Shown: positions 23,255-35,119 of the stretch, piece by piece
Layout of the letters: every line of letters begins with the position of its first letter
Numbering within the stretch: the first letter of the stretch is position 1
The notes under the pieces: generated by a model
What the model was told of the DNA's origin: nothing
What the model saw: the letters and a program-made list of their open reading frames with translations, nothing else
The model's database searches: none
Assembly (NCBI GenBank): GCA_030248065.1
Contig: JASAMV010002337.1
Coordinates: 1-64,000, forward strand
DNA length: 64,000 bases
Direction of reading: 5' to 3'
Source of the DNA: Rhynchonema sp. JSB1_4
Taxonomy: Eukaryota > Nematoda > Chromadorea > Monhysterida > Xyalidae
Position numbers and translations under genes: made by a program

Positions 23255-23690
23255 TAAATACCTACCATGAATAGGTTGCACAGTGTTGGTGACAGTGGAG
23301 AGCGCCCATCTCCATGCCATCCACCTGTGCGCAGTACTTGTCCTTGTGCTGGAAGAACGTGTTGGTCACACGGAACTCGGTCAGTTCGAGGATTGCCTCC
23401 ACACTAAGGTCTGTTCGTTCGCTGAGGGTGTATGGTCTGCCTCCAGGTGTTTCTCGAGGTTGGTCAGTGCGCCTTGGATGGGTACGCTTGGGGACAGGCT
23501 GCAGACGTCGAAGCTTATTTGACGGTTGAACGTTGTCTATGCGGGTCTTGAACTCCGCATTGTTCTTGATAACGTATGGCTGGCTTCGCTACAGTGTGCG
23601 CAGTGTCTTGACCAGGTGCTTAGCCAGTGGGTGTAGTGTAGAGCCTATGCAGCTCAGCACTGGTCTTAGCCGCATGTCGAGCTCGTGGAG
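23255..23690 (-). pseudogene. Penelope-like reverse transcriptase fragment, minus strand
   Basis: Read on the minus strand, this carries MRLRPVLSCIGS, HPLAKHLVKTL, VIKNNAEFKTRIDNV, ISFDVCSLSPSVPIQGAL, LSVEAILELTEF and YCAQVDGMEMGA followed by LCNLFM. This order is that of the reverse transcriptase of Penelope-like elements (LRPI, SFDV-LF-SVP and the QxxGxxMGSPLSP block). Frame changes and a stop after KTLRTL show that it is dead. The catalytic DD block downstream is missing. Confidence 0.75.
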
Positions 23691-23990
23691 CTCCCGGCGG
23701 ACAAGGCCAGAGCCACAGTAGTAATAGACGCACAAGAGTACGAGAAGAAACTGGAGGACACGATCTCGGACAAGAAGAAGTTCGAATGCAAAGGAAAATG
23801 CCAGAGAAGCAGGCCAAAGCACTGGTCGAGAAGCACACTGTCAACGTGCCTGCGAAAAAAGGATACAAGCCACCGCACATCAACGAGCTATTATTATACC
23901 AAAGATCCACAAGCCCGGCATGCCACTAAGACCAGTGGTGAGCAGCGTAGGCTGCAGGCCAAACCCTAACCCAACAGCTCTCGTCAGGGG
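23684..23990 (+). pseudogene. Penelope-like reverse transcriptase N-terminal fragment, plus strand
   Basis: The plus strand reads VELPADKARATVVIDAQEYE and KKLEDTISDKKK, then after a frame change PKIHKPGMPLRPVVSSVG. These are the LPADKG-ATVV and PKIHKPG-P-RPIVS blocks found before the Penelope-like RT core. It runs away from the minus-strand fragment that begins at the same point, so the two form an inverted, head-to-head pair that is partly redundant at LRPV. Confidence 0.75.
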
Positions 23991-26960
23991 CCAGGGCTAC
24001 TCCGAGTGGCTGGTAATAAGACCACAATAAATATGAGCTCGTCGTACCTTACTTGATTGCTAGATTAAATGCTCACGATAACCGGCTTTGGATATTTCGA
24101 AATAAGTTCGATGAATTTCTGGTACACGTCACCAAAAATTTATACTCGGACGTTGCAGTGATTTGATGCAGCACCTGCTTCAACCATGATAACCGATTTA
24201 CTCCGCAACGATTTAAAAGAGAATGACGTTGAATTTCAAATATTCAAAGAAATGCGTTTTTCCACCAAAGAGCACGCGGACGCGTCGTCCCGTCGGCGTC
24301 AGGTTTTCCATTGTCCATTCCAGCGCGAGAGCTACAGCCCGTTTTTGGCTTGGCTGTGTGTTTCATTGGATTCAGGGGAATCAAGGACGACGACCCGAGG
24401 TCGGGCCGGCCCGATTGCGACCTCTGAATAGAGCCCCGGAATAGAGACCCCCGTAATACAGCTCCCAAAAAGGGGTCAGTGAATTAATGAAGCCCCCGGG
24501 GCCCGGAATAGAGCACCCCCTAAGTAAAATCCCCTATACAGTAGTGTATTAAGGCTTGATAGTTGTGCACAGGTACATTTATGCACGTTTGTTCTTCGTT
24601 TGGAGCAGTGGCGGGTCCGGCCGGGCGTACCGTAAAAACCTAAATAGAAGGGGGGCTCTATTAATTCACTGACCCCATTTTGGGGGGCTCTATTACGGGG
24701 GGCTCTATTCCGGGGGGGCCTCTATTAATTCACTGACCCGAACCTGAAAAATTGTTCCCAGAAATACCCTCCAAAAACCCCTAAAAAGGGGTTTGAAAGG
24801 ATATTTTTTCGCTTGTAATCGCATTTATTCGTGCCTATTCGTCAATAGGAGGCGTATTATGTGCTCTGAACGAACAACAAACGTGCATAAATGCACCTGT
24901 ACACCACTATCAAGCCTTAATACACTACAGTATAGGGAATGTTACTTAGAGCTTAGAGGGGGGCTCTATTAATTCACTGACCCCTTTTTTGGGGGGCCGT
25001 ATTACGGGGCGGAGCTCTATTCCGAGGGGGGCTGTATTTAGGTTTTTACGGTACCGTAAAAACCTAAATACAGCCCCCGGAATAGAGCCCCCCCCCCGTA
25101 ATACAGCCCCCCAAAAAGGGGTCAGTGAATTAATAGAGCCCCCCCGGAATAGAGCCCCCCAAAGTAACATCCCCGATACAAGTGTATTAAGGGTTGATAG
25201 TGGGGGACACTGTAGTGGCTGGGGGGGATGGGGGGGGATTCCCCCCCCTAAGGGGTATCTATCTCGAGTCAACCCTTAGGGGGGGGATGGGGGGGGAGGG
25301 TATCTATCTCGAGCCGACCCCAAAGGGTATCTCGAGTAAGTAGATTTATGGTTTTCAAAGGCAAAAATAGGTGTTTTTCGACCTCGAGACCCCCAAAAAT
25401 CGCGCGCTCCGCGCGCAAACACCCAAAAATGGTCATTTTAGGCCAATTTTCGGCAAAAATGTCAAAAAATACCCCTTTTTAGGCCGATTTTGCAGTAAAA
25501 TTGCATGCAAAAAACGGCCTTTTTTCGCCTTTTGACGGACCATAGGGGTATCTTGGGTAGCCTCTGGGGGGTATCTCGAGTAAGTCCGAAACCTTCCCCC
25601 CCCCTAGGGTATCTTGGGTCGATTGGCCTGCCACCACACTGGTGGGGGAGGGGGGTCCCCCCTAAGGTACACTAACCGCCGCGACCAAGGTACACTAGTA
25701 CACTAACCGCCGCGCCAGGTACACTAACCGCCTCAATTTTTGCCTAAAATAGGCAATTTTAGGCCTAAAATGGGCATTTTTAGGCCGAAAATGGGCGATT
25801 TTTAGGTCCATGTTGTCAAAAGTATACCCATGGTCCAAAAACGCCTATTTTGGAGAAAATTTTGTCGGGAAATGGCCTGAAACAGGGTAAAAATGCACTT
25901 GGAGATTAAAAAGTGCTCATTTTGAACTGTGTAGGCTCAAAAAGGTCAAATTTTCTACCTCAAAAAGTGACTTTTCCCGAATTTGCGTCTTCCCGCCCCT
26001 TCCCCCCTCGGGGGCACACTATCTCCCCCTCCGAAGAAAACGGGGGGGGGGGTCCGCTATCTCCCCCTCCGGACCAGGAACTACACTGATTACGGGGGGC
26101 CTCTATTAATTCACTGATCCGAACCAGTGGTGTGCAATCAACCTACTGTACCACCAGAAAGGCCTGCAATCAACTTACCTACTGTACCGGCCGAGCTAGG
26201 GGGGGAACAAAATTTTTGTATGTCTAAATTTTGATGAAACGCTAATTTAGCGCGCAGTGCGTGATTTTTCGCCTATTTGGAGTGAAAAATATCGATTTTA
26301 TACCATTTTGAGCCAAAAATAGCAACCCACTGTACCAGCCGGGGGGCGGCGACCTACCTACTGTACCAGGATGGCGCGTCAATCTACCTACATACCTACT
26401 GTACCTAGGGGGGACCCCCACGCCCCCAGCCACACCATTGATTCGAACCTGAAAAATTGCTCAAAGAAATACCCCCAAAAACCCCTAAAAAGGGGTTTGA
26501 AAGGATGTTTTTTTGCTTGTAATCGCATTTATTCGTGTCTATTCGTCAATAAGAGGCGTATTATTTGCTCTGCACGAACAACAAACGTGCATAAATGTAA
26601 CCTGTGCTGTGCACCACTATCAAGCCTTAATACACTACTGTATAGGGGATGGTATGTTACTTAAGGGGGGCTCTATTAATTCACTGACCCCTTTTGGGGC
26701 TGTATTTAGGTTTTTACGGTGTAACACGCCTCTTATTGATGAATAGACACGCATAAATGCGATTATAAGCGAAAAGCATCCTTTCAAACCCCTTTGTTGG
26801 GGTTTTCAGGGGTATTTCTGGGAACAATTTTTCAGATTCGGGTCAGTGAATTAATAGAGCCAGCCTCCCCCCCCCCCGGAATAGAGCCCCCCGTAATAGA
26901 GCCCCCAAAATGGGGTCAGTGAATTACCAGAGCCCAATGGTGTAGCAGGGGGGTGGAGGT

Positions 26961-27393
26961 TAGGGTTAGAGGTCGGGGGGATACCCGACACCCGACATCT
27001 GGAAATACCCGACACCCGACATTTGAGAAAAAGCCGACACCCGACAGTTCCAAAAAACCCGACATATAGTTTTTGCCCCGACACCTGTTTTTGGAGCAAA
27101 AACAGGCAAATTTTTGCTCCTTCGCATTATTAGTGCAATTTTTTTGGATCAAGTAACTGAATTTCAGTATTTTTACACGAAATAAACACCAAAATGTCAC
27201 ATTCTGCGTCTTCGGAAACATTTGGTTCGAAGAAAATTTTCTCTCAAAATTCTTTTCTCGGCAAAACTGATGTTTTGAACCGTAAGTGTCGGGTGTCGGG
27301 TCCCAAAAACCCCGACACCCGACACCTGGAGGCACCCGACACCCGACACCTACACTTTTTTGGCACCCGACACCCGACATCTCTCTAACCCTA
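26961..27393. mobile_element. CCCGACAC-word element, copy 1
   Basis: Bounded by TAGGGTTAGAG and CTCTAACCCTA. Near both ends, ACCCGACACCCGACATC words repeat every 15-30 bp. The AT-rich centre (GTCACATTCTGCGTCTTCGG, AAACATTTGGTTCGAAG) matches a copy at 32730-33839. Non-coding. Confidence 0.75.
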
Positions 27394-28819
27394 GTGGGGC
27401 CCCCCTCCCTAGGTACAGTAGGTAGGTAGGTTGCCCCTCCATCCTGGTACAGTGGTAGGTCGCCGCCCGGCGGCTAGTACAGTAAGTAGCGATTTTTGGC
27501 TCAAAATGGTATAAAATCGGTACTTTTCACTCCAAATAGGCGAAAAATCGCGCGCTACGCGCGAAGTTAGCGTTTTAGAGTATATTTTCATCAAAATTTC
27601 GACCTAAAAATTTTGTCCCCCCTAGCTCGGCCGGTTGCCGCCCCACATTTTTGGTGGTACAGTACGTTGCCGCCCCGCCTGGGTAGCTACACCACTGCCA
27701 GAGCCTCCCTTGTATTTAGTTTTTTACGGTATGCACGTTTCTTGTTCGTTCAGAGCTGCCTCTCATTGATAAACAGACGTGAATAAATGCGATTGTAAGC
27801 GAAAAACATCCTTTTAAACCCCTTGGGGTTTTTAGGAATATTTCTGGGAGCAATTTTTCAGATTTGGGTCAGTGAATCAATATACCCACCCGGAATAGAG
27901 CCCCGCCCCAGAGATTGGGATCGGGCCGTGATTTTGGACTTGCCGGCCCGAACTGGCTCGAATTGCTCAAATTTCAAGCCAAAAGCGCCTTTTTGACCAG
28001 AAATCTGCAAAAAATTGCGCTTCGCGCAGAAAATATGCACATTTTTTGTAGGACCCAAACGGACTCGGTTCACAGAAACCGAATCACAAAACATAAAAAT
28101 GCTTTCCCAAGAAAATTTTAGGAAATTTTGGCTTTTTTAACCATTTTTTTTTATTTGACACCAAAATCGGGCCGGGCCGGGCCGACCTTAGGCTCGGGCC
28201 GCGATTTTGCACTTTCAAATCGGGCCGGGCCGCAGTTTTGCCGCAATCCTAATCTCTGGAGCCCCCCGTAAGGTGTCCAAAGGCCCCACAAAATGGGGTC
28301 AATGAATTAATAGAGCACCTCTTGTATTTAGGTTTTACGGTATGGTGCCCACAGTTTGGAGTGGGTCAGTCAGTAATTTATATTTTTGAAAAAACGGTTA
28401 AAAAACGTTTTTTTGTTCAAATAAGTTACCAGTACTTAAGGAATTCCGAAGGGCGAAACACCTACTTTTAGGCAGTTTTTGCTCGTCACTGGCTAAACAA
28501 GTGCCGCGTGTGTATTGTAGGCCCGAAAAAGCCTTGTTTTCACCTGTTTTAGCCTCTTTTTAATCCATTTTGAAACGTAGTTTCAGAAAAAGTTTTCGCC
28601 ATTCAGGCCTTAATACACTACTGCACTACAAATTTTTTATGGCTAAATTTTGATAAAAAAATGTGCTTCAAAACGTTAATTTCGCGCGTAGCGCGCGATT
28701 TTTCGCCTATTTGGAGTGAAAAGTACCGATTTTACACCATTTTGAGCCAAAAATCGCAACCTACTGTACCACCCGGCGGGCGGCGGCCTACCTACTGTAC
28801 CAGGATGAAGCATCAACCT

Positions 28820-29218
28820 TATACTTGCGGGCCGGAAAAAAACCGTTTTTTTTCGGAAAAAACCGAAAAAAAACCGTTTTTTTCCGAGGCCCGGAAAAAT
28901 ACGTTTTTATTTTTCCGGAAATTTTTCCAAGTGGCAACTTTTGGAAAAAAAACGGTTTTTTTTCCAAAAATTTTCGAGATATTTTCAAAGGTTGCGAAAG
29001 GATGTTGTCAAAACCAATGTAAATCGGTGCTAAACAGTTCAAAATGAGCAGTTTTTAATCTGCAAGTGCATTTTTAGCCTATTTCAGGCCATTTCCCGAT
29101 AAAATTGTCTCCAAAATAGGCGTTTTTGGACCATGGGTATCCTTAAGTACTGGAAAAATATTTGGAAAAAAACGGTTTTTTTCCAAAAATATATTTTGCG
29201 GAAAAATACGCAAGTATA
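28820..29218. mobile_element. hAT-like MITE with TATACTTGCG ends, copy 1
   Basis: Starts TATACTTGCGGGCCGG and ends CGCAAGTATA. It is flanked by ATCAACCT (28812-28819) and ATCAACTT (29219-29226), an 8-bp duplication with one difference. The arms are runs of GGAAAAAAACCG/CGGTTTTTTTCC words. The centre matches 63587-63992 in the other orientation. Confidence 0.8.
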
Positions 29219-29499
29219 ATCAACTTACCTCAGTGGCGTCGTTGGGAAATCAAAAAGTCAGGATACCGGATACCCAAAATCCAAAATTTCAAGATACCGG
29301 TACCCAAAATGAAAAATCTCGGATACCAAGGAGGGGTTTCCCCCTACAATGAAACATCTCGGATACCCGGGGGCAGTGTAATTCCTGTAATTCCCCACCT
29401 CCAACACTGCCCTCCCCCCAGCTACACCAGTGCCCGGAATAGAGCCCCCAAAATGGGTCAGTGATTTCTAGAGCCCTTCTATTTAGGTTTTTGCTCGGT

Positions 29500-30102
29500 G
29501 GCCGTCGAAAATCCCGAAAAAAAAATCCCGAAAAAAAATCCCGAAACGAAAAATCCCGAAAAAAAAATCCCGAAAAGCAAAAATCCCGAAAAAATCCCGA
29601 AAAATAAAAAGGTGTAGAAATGGACCAAATTTTTTTATCAGAAGTTGGCATTCATGTAGTTGGTGCTCAGGCTTGCATTCAGGATAGGCTTAGGCTGCCA
29701 GCCAGGAAGACCTGTTCATACGAAGGAAACATCAATAAAAACACACATGCTCAGGCTTTCTTTCAGGCTTAGGCTTAGGCTGCCAGCCAGGAAGACCTGT
29801 CCACGTAAAGGAACTGTCCACAAAAATACAACGTCCAGGCCTTCGTTCAGGGTTAGGCTTAGGCTGCCAGCCAGACATGACCGAACGAGAATTTCAATAT
29901 CTTGAGCCCCAACTGATCCCTTGCCCAAATTATGGACTCCAACTACATGAATACCCCTTTCTGCACCTTAAACTTTGTATTTTTCCTCAATTTCATTTTT
30001 CGGGATTTTTGCTTTTCGGGATTTTTTTTTCGGGATTTTTATTTTTCGGGATTTTTTTTCGGGATTTTTTTTCGGGATTTTTTTTTCGGGATTTTCGACC
30101 CC
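29500..30102. mobile_element. Foldback element with TCCCGAAAA-word arms around an 84-bp satellite
   Basis: The left arm is GTCGAAAATCCCG followed by about eight ATCCCGAAAAA units (to about 29607). The right arm (about 29998-30099) is the inverse, ending CGGGATTTTCGAC. The interior contains a tandem 84-bp repeat. No coding potential is seen. Confidence 0.75.
29668..29875. repeat. 84-bp tandem repeat, about 2.5 copies
   Basis: Units start at 29668, 29752 and 29836, each opening CAGGC and carrying GGCTTAGGCTGCCAGCCAG. The third is cut short at the word GCCAGCCAG. The spacing is exactly 84 bp twice. Confidence 0.85.
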
Positions 30103-30576
30103 ACCCTTTTGCTCACAGCGAGCCCATGAAAGTTTATTGTTAGCATCCACAGGCAAACTTTGACACGTTTTTACCAGCTGCATTGCTGCGTCGAAACGAA
30201 ATTGTAATCTCGACTTCAACTTAGAAGTTCAGTTATAACACAGGGTCGTTTGTTTTTTTCTACCGCGAAAAACAGTAATTTTTAAACACTTTTTTCCAAC
30301 CACCCATTGTGGGAGGGTAGGCATAGTAGTGGCAGGGGGTTGGGGGCAGTGCTGTGGCTACTTTGGCGGGGCGGGTAGGGAATCCCCCCCAGCCACTACA
30401 GTGCTCCCACACATGGGCCTGCCACTACACTGAGGGTACCTTACCTTGCATTTGCAACGATCCCCGAGGGTACCTTGCTATGCAGGAGACAAACGCGCAA
30501 GACTAAGACTACCTACAAGCCAACGCATTACGCGACACAGCAGCACGGACTTGGCCGTTTGCCGACGAGAGCAAAG

Positions 30577-33500
30577 ATGGCGAAACAGCCACAAATTTTA
30601 GAAATATCGCCTTCATCAGAATTGACCTTTAGAGGTACGTTTGGTTGGTCGGGGGACCGAAATAGGGTTGGACTTGGACACGCACATCAACAACCAACTT
30701 TCACACTATGTTTTATATTTATTTTTATGTCCGTAAAGTCCACATGTAATTATGTTTCTTCCACTTAACCTTCTTCTGTTATGTGTTATTGAGTTACCCG
30801 CCGATACCGATCCTCACCCGAAAGTACAATGTCACCGAGAGAAGGTGCGACCTGGGCTTCACGTTTGATACTCTTACCCCCCAACCAGGGTTTATTTTTT
30901 CAAAATGTGCTAGTAGCAAAGCAAGAAGCTAGAAAATCAAAAATTTAGTAGCTTTTATGTCGCTGAAAAGCCAATTTACTAGCTTTTTTGGCCAACATAC
31001 AAAATTTAGTAGGTTTTAGGCTACTAAATTTGAAAAAGCTTCTCAAAAAATTTAGTGGCTAAAAAGCTACTAAACTTGGTTAAAAAAAATTCATGCCCCC
31101 AACGCACTCCGTTTCGGTCCAACAATGCAATTCAATGTGCAGGTCCGTTCACTGACGTTGTGACGAGCGCCCTTACGCTGGTCAATCCATCAACCAGACC
31201 GGTGTGTTTCAAAGTGAAAACGACGGCGCCCAAACGCTACTGCGTCAGACCAAACTCAGGGATCATTCCGCCCGAACAACGGCTGCAGGTTTCTGGTGAG
31301 TGACGGGTTGCATTTAGTTTCAAGCAGTCTTTTTTTTTCAATATATTCCTGTCGCTTTTGACGCAGCTCGTTTGCTTGTAAGCAAAGTGAAAATTCTGAT
31401 GCGAATTGCATCTGACTTCCGAATGTCTGGGTGCAAAGCGCAAGCACGCAAAAAATACTGGCAGTTGCTACTGGAATTGTATTCATAGAAAGTTTGCTAT
31501 GGAACAAAAAAACTGGTTCATGTTTTTCTTGGGAAAGTAAATATAAATATCTTTCCGCGACACACCTGATTAAATAACAAGATGTTGGTGTTTAATTGCA
31601 GTGATGCTACAGCCGTTCGATGGAACGTCCGAAAATAACTCCAAACATAAATTCATGGTTCAGACATGTTATGCCCCCGAAGACAAGACGTCGTCGGTCG
31701 ATGAAATTGTGAGTGAGCATTTCGGTATATTGAGGTGGAGGGTAATTTTTTTCGTTTTTGTCACATTTTCAACGTAACAAACAATGCAAGCCAGCTGTCC
31801 TTGCGTTGCTTTGTGCTATCTGACTCAATTTGGGGACATGTGCCGGCATTTTGTTCAAAGGAGGGTTTATGCACGCATTGGTGTTACAGCCCAGCAATAA
31901 GATCTGCTGGTGGGTCTTTTTGAGGGCAAATTTGCCAGAGGCACTTTCCACGTATGTAAACTGCAAGAGATACTCTGCTCGTTTTTACTGGTGCAGTGGC
32001 GAACGACAGCGCCGGAGGACTTTATGGATTCAAAGTTGCGTGTCGTGTTCGTGTCGGGTGGTGGCGGTGCTGAGGACACGATCAATACGACCAACAACGT
32101 CACACAATTCGCGTCTGATACAACCACCGCAATGACCTCCGCTATCGGATCGAAATCGGTCTGGCTTTTGTTTGTCTCCACTAGATCTTCGAATGTTAGG
32201 TGATTAAGGGTGAAATGGCAGAATTCCACGTGCAAATTTGTACCTGATACAAAATACATATTCGGTCCTTGTGGCGGTCGTGTCGTGGCCATATTTGTTC
32301 GTGTTCCAGCCAAACTCGACCATGCTTCTTTCCTCTACTGAAAAATATCTAATCAGTTTTACTGCAAGATCTTAGTCTCACAGACAACAACCCAGATTCC
32401 AACACAGATGGTAATGTTATTTTTATTCTATCCTATTTGCAGCCATCGACCGACGCCGAGTTGCGCAAAGCGATCGACGATCACAAACGCCTGCAGAACA
32501 AGTATGCCGATTTGGAAAGGGAATGCAGCAAATTGAAGGTATGGCGCTGTTTGGTGAGTATTTGATTCGTTGTAGTACCAAACTCGACCATCCTTTAGAT
32601 ATTCTTGATCGCTTCTTCGCCCGTTTCTATTTCTGAATTGTAGATTCCTTGGATGATGTATGCGCAACGTTCATGTATATATGCTAGCATTATTACAAAA
32701 ATTATCAAAACATAATTTCGTGTTGTCGATAGGCTTAGAGGTCGGGGACGGGGGGGGGTACCCGACACCCTACATCTAGAAGTACCCGACATCTGAGAAA
32801 AAAGCCGACACCCGACAGTTCCAGAAAAACCCGACACCTGACATCTAGTTTTTGAAAAAAAACGACACTCGACACCAGTTTTTGGACCAACAACAGGCAA
32901 ATTTTTTGCTCATTTGCTTCATTGGTGCAATTTTTTGGTTCAAGTTAATGAATTCAAGTTTTTCACACGAAATAAACACCAAAATGTCACATTCTACGTC
33001 TTCGGAAACATTTGGTTCGAAGAAAATTTTCTCTCAAAATTCTTCTCTCAGCAAAACTGATGTTTTGAACAACAAGTGTCGGATGTCGGGTCCCAAAAAA
33101 CCCGACACCCGACATCTGGAGGCAGTGTAGTGGCAGGCCAATGTGTGGGAGGTAAGTATAATGCGGTTGGGACCGGAAGCGTGAGAGGTATGATTTTGGT
33201 CACTGGCAAAAAAACACCGTTTTTGTGATACAATTTTGGCCAAAAAATGAGGTAAAAACAGTACTTTTTCCAAATTTTCGCCGAAAATCGCCTAAAAATG
33301 GGTATTATGGATGGGCTTGCGATTTTTGGGAAAATGAGGTCGAAAACACCGATTTCTGCCTTAAAAAGGTGTAAAATTGAACTCAACCCCCCTCGGGTTT
33401 TGTGGTAGGTAAGTACTGAGAGGGGGTAACCCCCCAACCCCCCTGCCACCACTATGTCTGGAGGCCAGTGGTGTCGTTGAGAAATCGAAATTTTCCCATA

Positions 33501-34095
33501 CCAGGGGGTTTCTCCAAAAACTCAAAAATTTCCCACACCCGAGGGTGGGGTTTTTGAAAAAATGACCCCAAAGATCTTCTAAAAGTGCCAAAAATTGGTC
33601 TAGAAAGCGCTTAAAACAGAGTTTTCTTGCGGGAGCAAGCGATTTTTGACATTTTTGGACGAAAAATGGTCAATTTTGGTACTTCTCGGGGTCAAAAAGT
33701 CATTTCTTAGGGGTGCTTGTTCCAAAAGTGAAAAATTTCCCATACCCCGTACCCCCGGCCGATTTCCCACACCCCATACCAGGGGGTAACCCCCCAACCC
33801 CCCTAACGACACCCGACACCCGACATCTCTCTAACCCTAGTGGTCGGTCGGTGTCAAATTGATGATCTAGTTCGTCTGTCAATCTTTTGACGGTTGGACG
33901 GTTTGACGGGTGACGGTGACGTGGCGTGACCCAACCCATATTTTTGCACAGCAGGATCGTATCAGCGACCTGTCGTCGAGCGCGGGCCGCGGTGCCAAAT
34001 CGGGTCAACAACAACAATATCAATTGTGGCAATTGGGTGTGATCGCTGCTGCCATGTTCCTCGTCGGCATCATTCTCGGAAAGATGCTATTCTAG
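30577..34095 (+). CDS. VAPB: VAMP-associated protein (VAP, MSP-domain ER membrane protein)
   Basis: Six exons: 30577-30634, 31143-31295, 31602-31708, 31997-32158, 32443-32538, 33952-34095, all with GT-AG borders and matching phases. The product is a tail-anchored ER protein that binds FFAT motifs of lipid-transfer and contact-site proteins. The N-terminal MSP domain has [65 protein letters not shown] and [15 protein letters not shown] coiled coil follows ([19 protein letters not shown]). The C-terminal membrane helix is [18 protein letters not shown], with the family's GxxxG-like spacing. Length, about 239 residues, is normal. The last intron (32539-33951) is filled with nested MITEs. Paralogue A or B cannot be told; the symbol is the nearest family name. 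Confidence 0.93.
32730..33839. mobile_element. CCCGACAC-word element, copy 2, split by later insertions, in the last VAP intron
   Basis: The same words and AT-rich centre (GTCACATTCTACGTCTTCGG) as 26961-27393. It runs to 33122, then is interrupted by two repeat insertions, and resumes near 33807 with ACACCCGACATC to end CTCTAACCCTA. The interruption dates the inner elements as younger. Confidence 0.7.
33123..33456. mobile_element. hAT-like MITE with CAGTGTAGTGGCAGG end and 8-bp duplication
   Basis: The left end CAGTGTAGTGGCAGG mirrors the right end CCTGCCACCACTATG. TCTGGAGG flanks both sides (33115-33122, 33457-33464). It sits inside the CCCGACAC-word element. Non-coding. Confidence 0.8.
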
Positions 34096-35119
34096 AAATG
34101 TTAACACAAACTACGACGGCTAATATTAGATTATTATTTTTGTTGTAATTAGTGTCCTTCTTATCATCATTATTATAATTGTGTCACACGCACGGAGTGA
34201 ACATGATTGGGTCAAGAGGGCATAGAGTTCTCAACTTTAGATCTTGGGTGTGAGAGGCCTATGTCTGCGTTCTGAATATCTTTTACACAACAGATTATGT
34301 CGCGGACAGAATGTTCGCAAAAATAATCTTCGATTTTAACGTAAATTCTCTTGCGTATTTCTTCTTGTTTGTTTTTTGTTATTCATTTCAATTGTCACAG
34401 AAACGCACGAATTTGAATGATCGGTTATTCTCTTTATTTCTTCGTTCATCACCACTAGCGTTGGTTCTTGTTGTCATTATATTATTGAGTTGCAAATCCT
34501 AAGCTTTTCGTCAACACTTGCTCATCACCGGTCGGTTTCTTTGTTTGGGCGTGTTTCTCACATTTTTTGTTGTTTTTAGTCGCGTGTGCAACCAGTCTAT
34601 CAATCAGCAAGCCCTTTAACAACAATTTAGTGACCATTCGAAATGCATGATTTAGCCACGTGCATATACAATTGTTATCATGAACTTGAATACAGTTTTC
34701 CTTGGGCCCATTAGCTTTCCCAAGTTTGCTCTTAGCTCGTTATTCCCATTTTACGTGTTTTTTTCGGGTGAAGAGGGGGAGCCGAAAACCTTTTTCTTCA
34801 ATTAGCTGGGCACCAGTGCTTCCTGCCCTGTTTTTAGCTGACCCTTACAGCCGGTAGTGGTTCGCATCTCGCCGCTCTATCTTAAAATTACCGGGTGTAT
34901 TACATAGGTCTTTGGTCTGGGGTGTTATGAAACTGCTGATTTGACTGTTTTGGTACATAATTGCAATCGCTGCATCATAATAATATCAAGTAGTCCAGCG
35001 ATATTTTACAAACCTGTTTGTGTGGAGCGCGGTGACCTTGGCATGTGGAATGTTGTGTTGCCTGCCTCTGTTAATCGTGTCTCACATTATTGTATTTAAC
35101 GCAATTTCTTGCTGTCAGC

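Larger units (their letters stand above)
24420..30576. repeat. Mosaic of nested palindromic low-complexity repeats
   Basis: No gene is visible. Three recurrent blocks alternate in both orientations: a G/C-run block with GGCTCTATTAATTCACTGACC and GGAATAGAGCCCCCC (24420-25150, 26100, 26650-26940, 28255-28310, 29425-29475); a block with AAACCCCTAAAAAGGGGTTT, GCATTTATTCGTG and CACTATCAAGCCTTAATACA (24740-24930, 26440-26640, reversed at 24540-24620, 26720-26850, 27730-27870); and a block with CCTACTGTACCA and CTATTTGGAGTGAAAA (26160-26410, reversed 27405-27690, again 28630-28810). GAGCCCCC and GGCTCTATT ends suggest nested MITEs. Confidence 0.7.

Noticed and set aside
24186..24468. ORFs beside the Penelope fragment as its continuation
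   Set aside because: No reverse transcriptase or GIY-YIG nuclease motif could be seen in any frame.
28661..29047. ORFs rich in Phe and Lys in the 28.7-29.2 kb repeat
   Set aside because: Produced by TTTTTCC/GGAAAAA words of the MITE; the same words appear in the other copy without a conserved frame.
29932..30163. ORFs rich in FFRDF or SGF words
   Set aside because: Translation of the TTTTCGGGA arm units; a repeat, not a protein.
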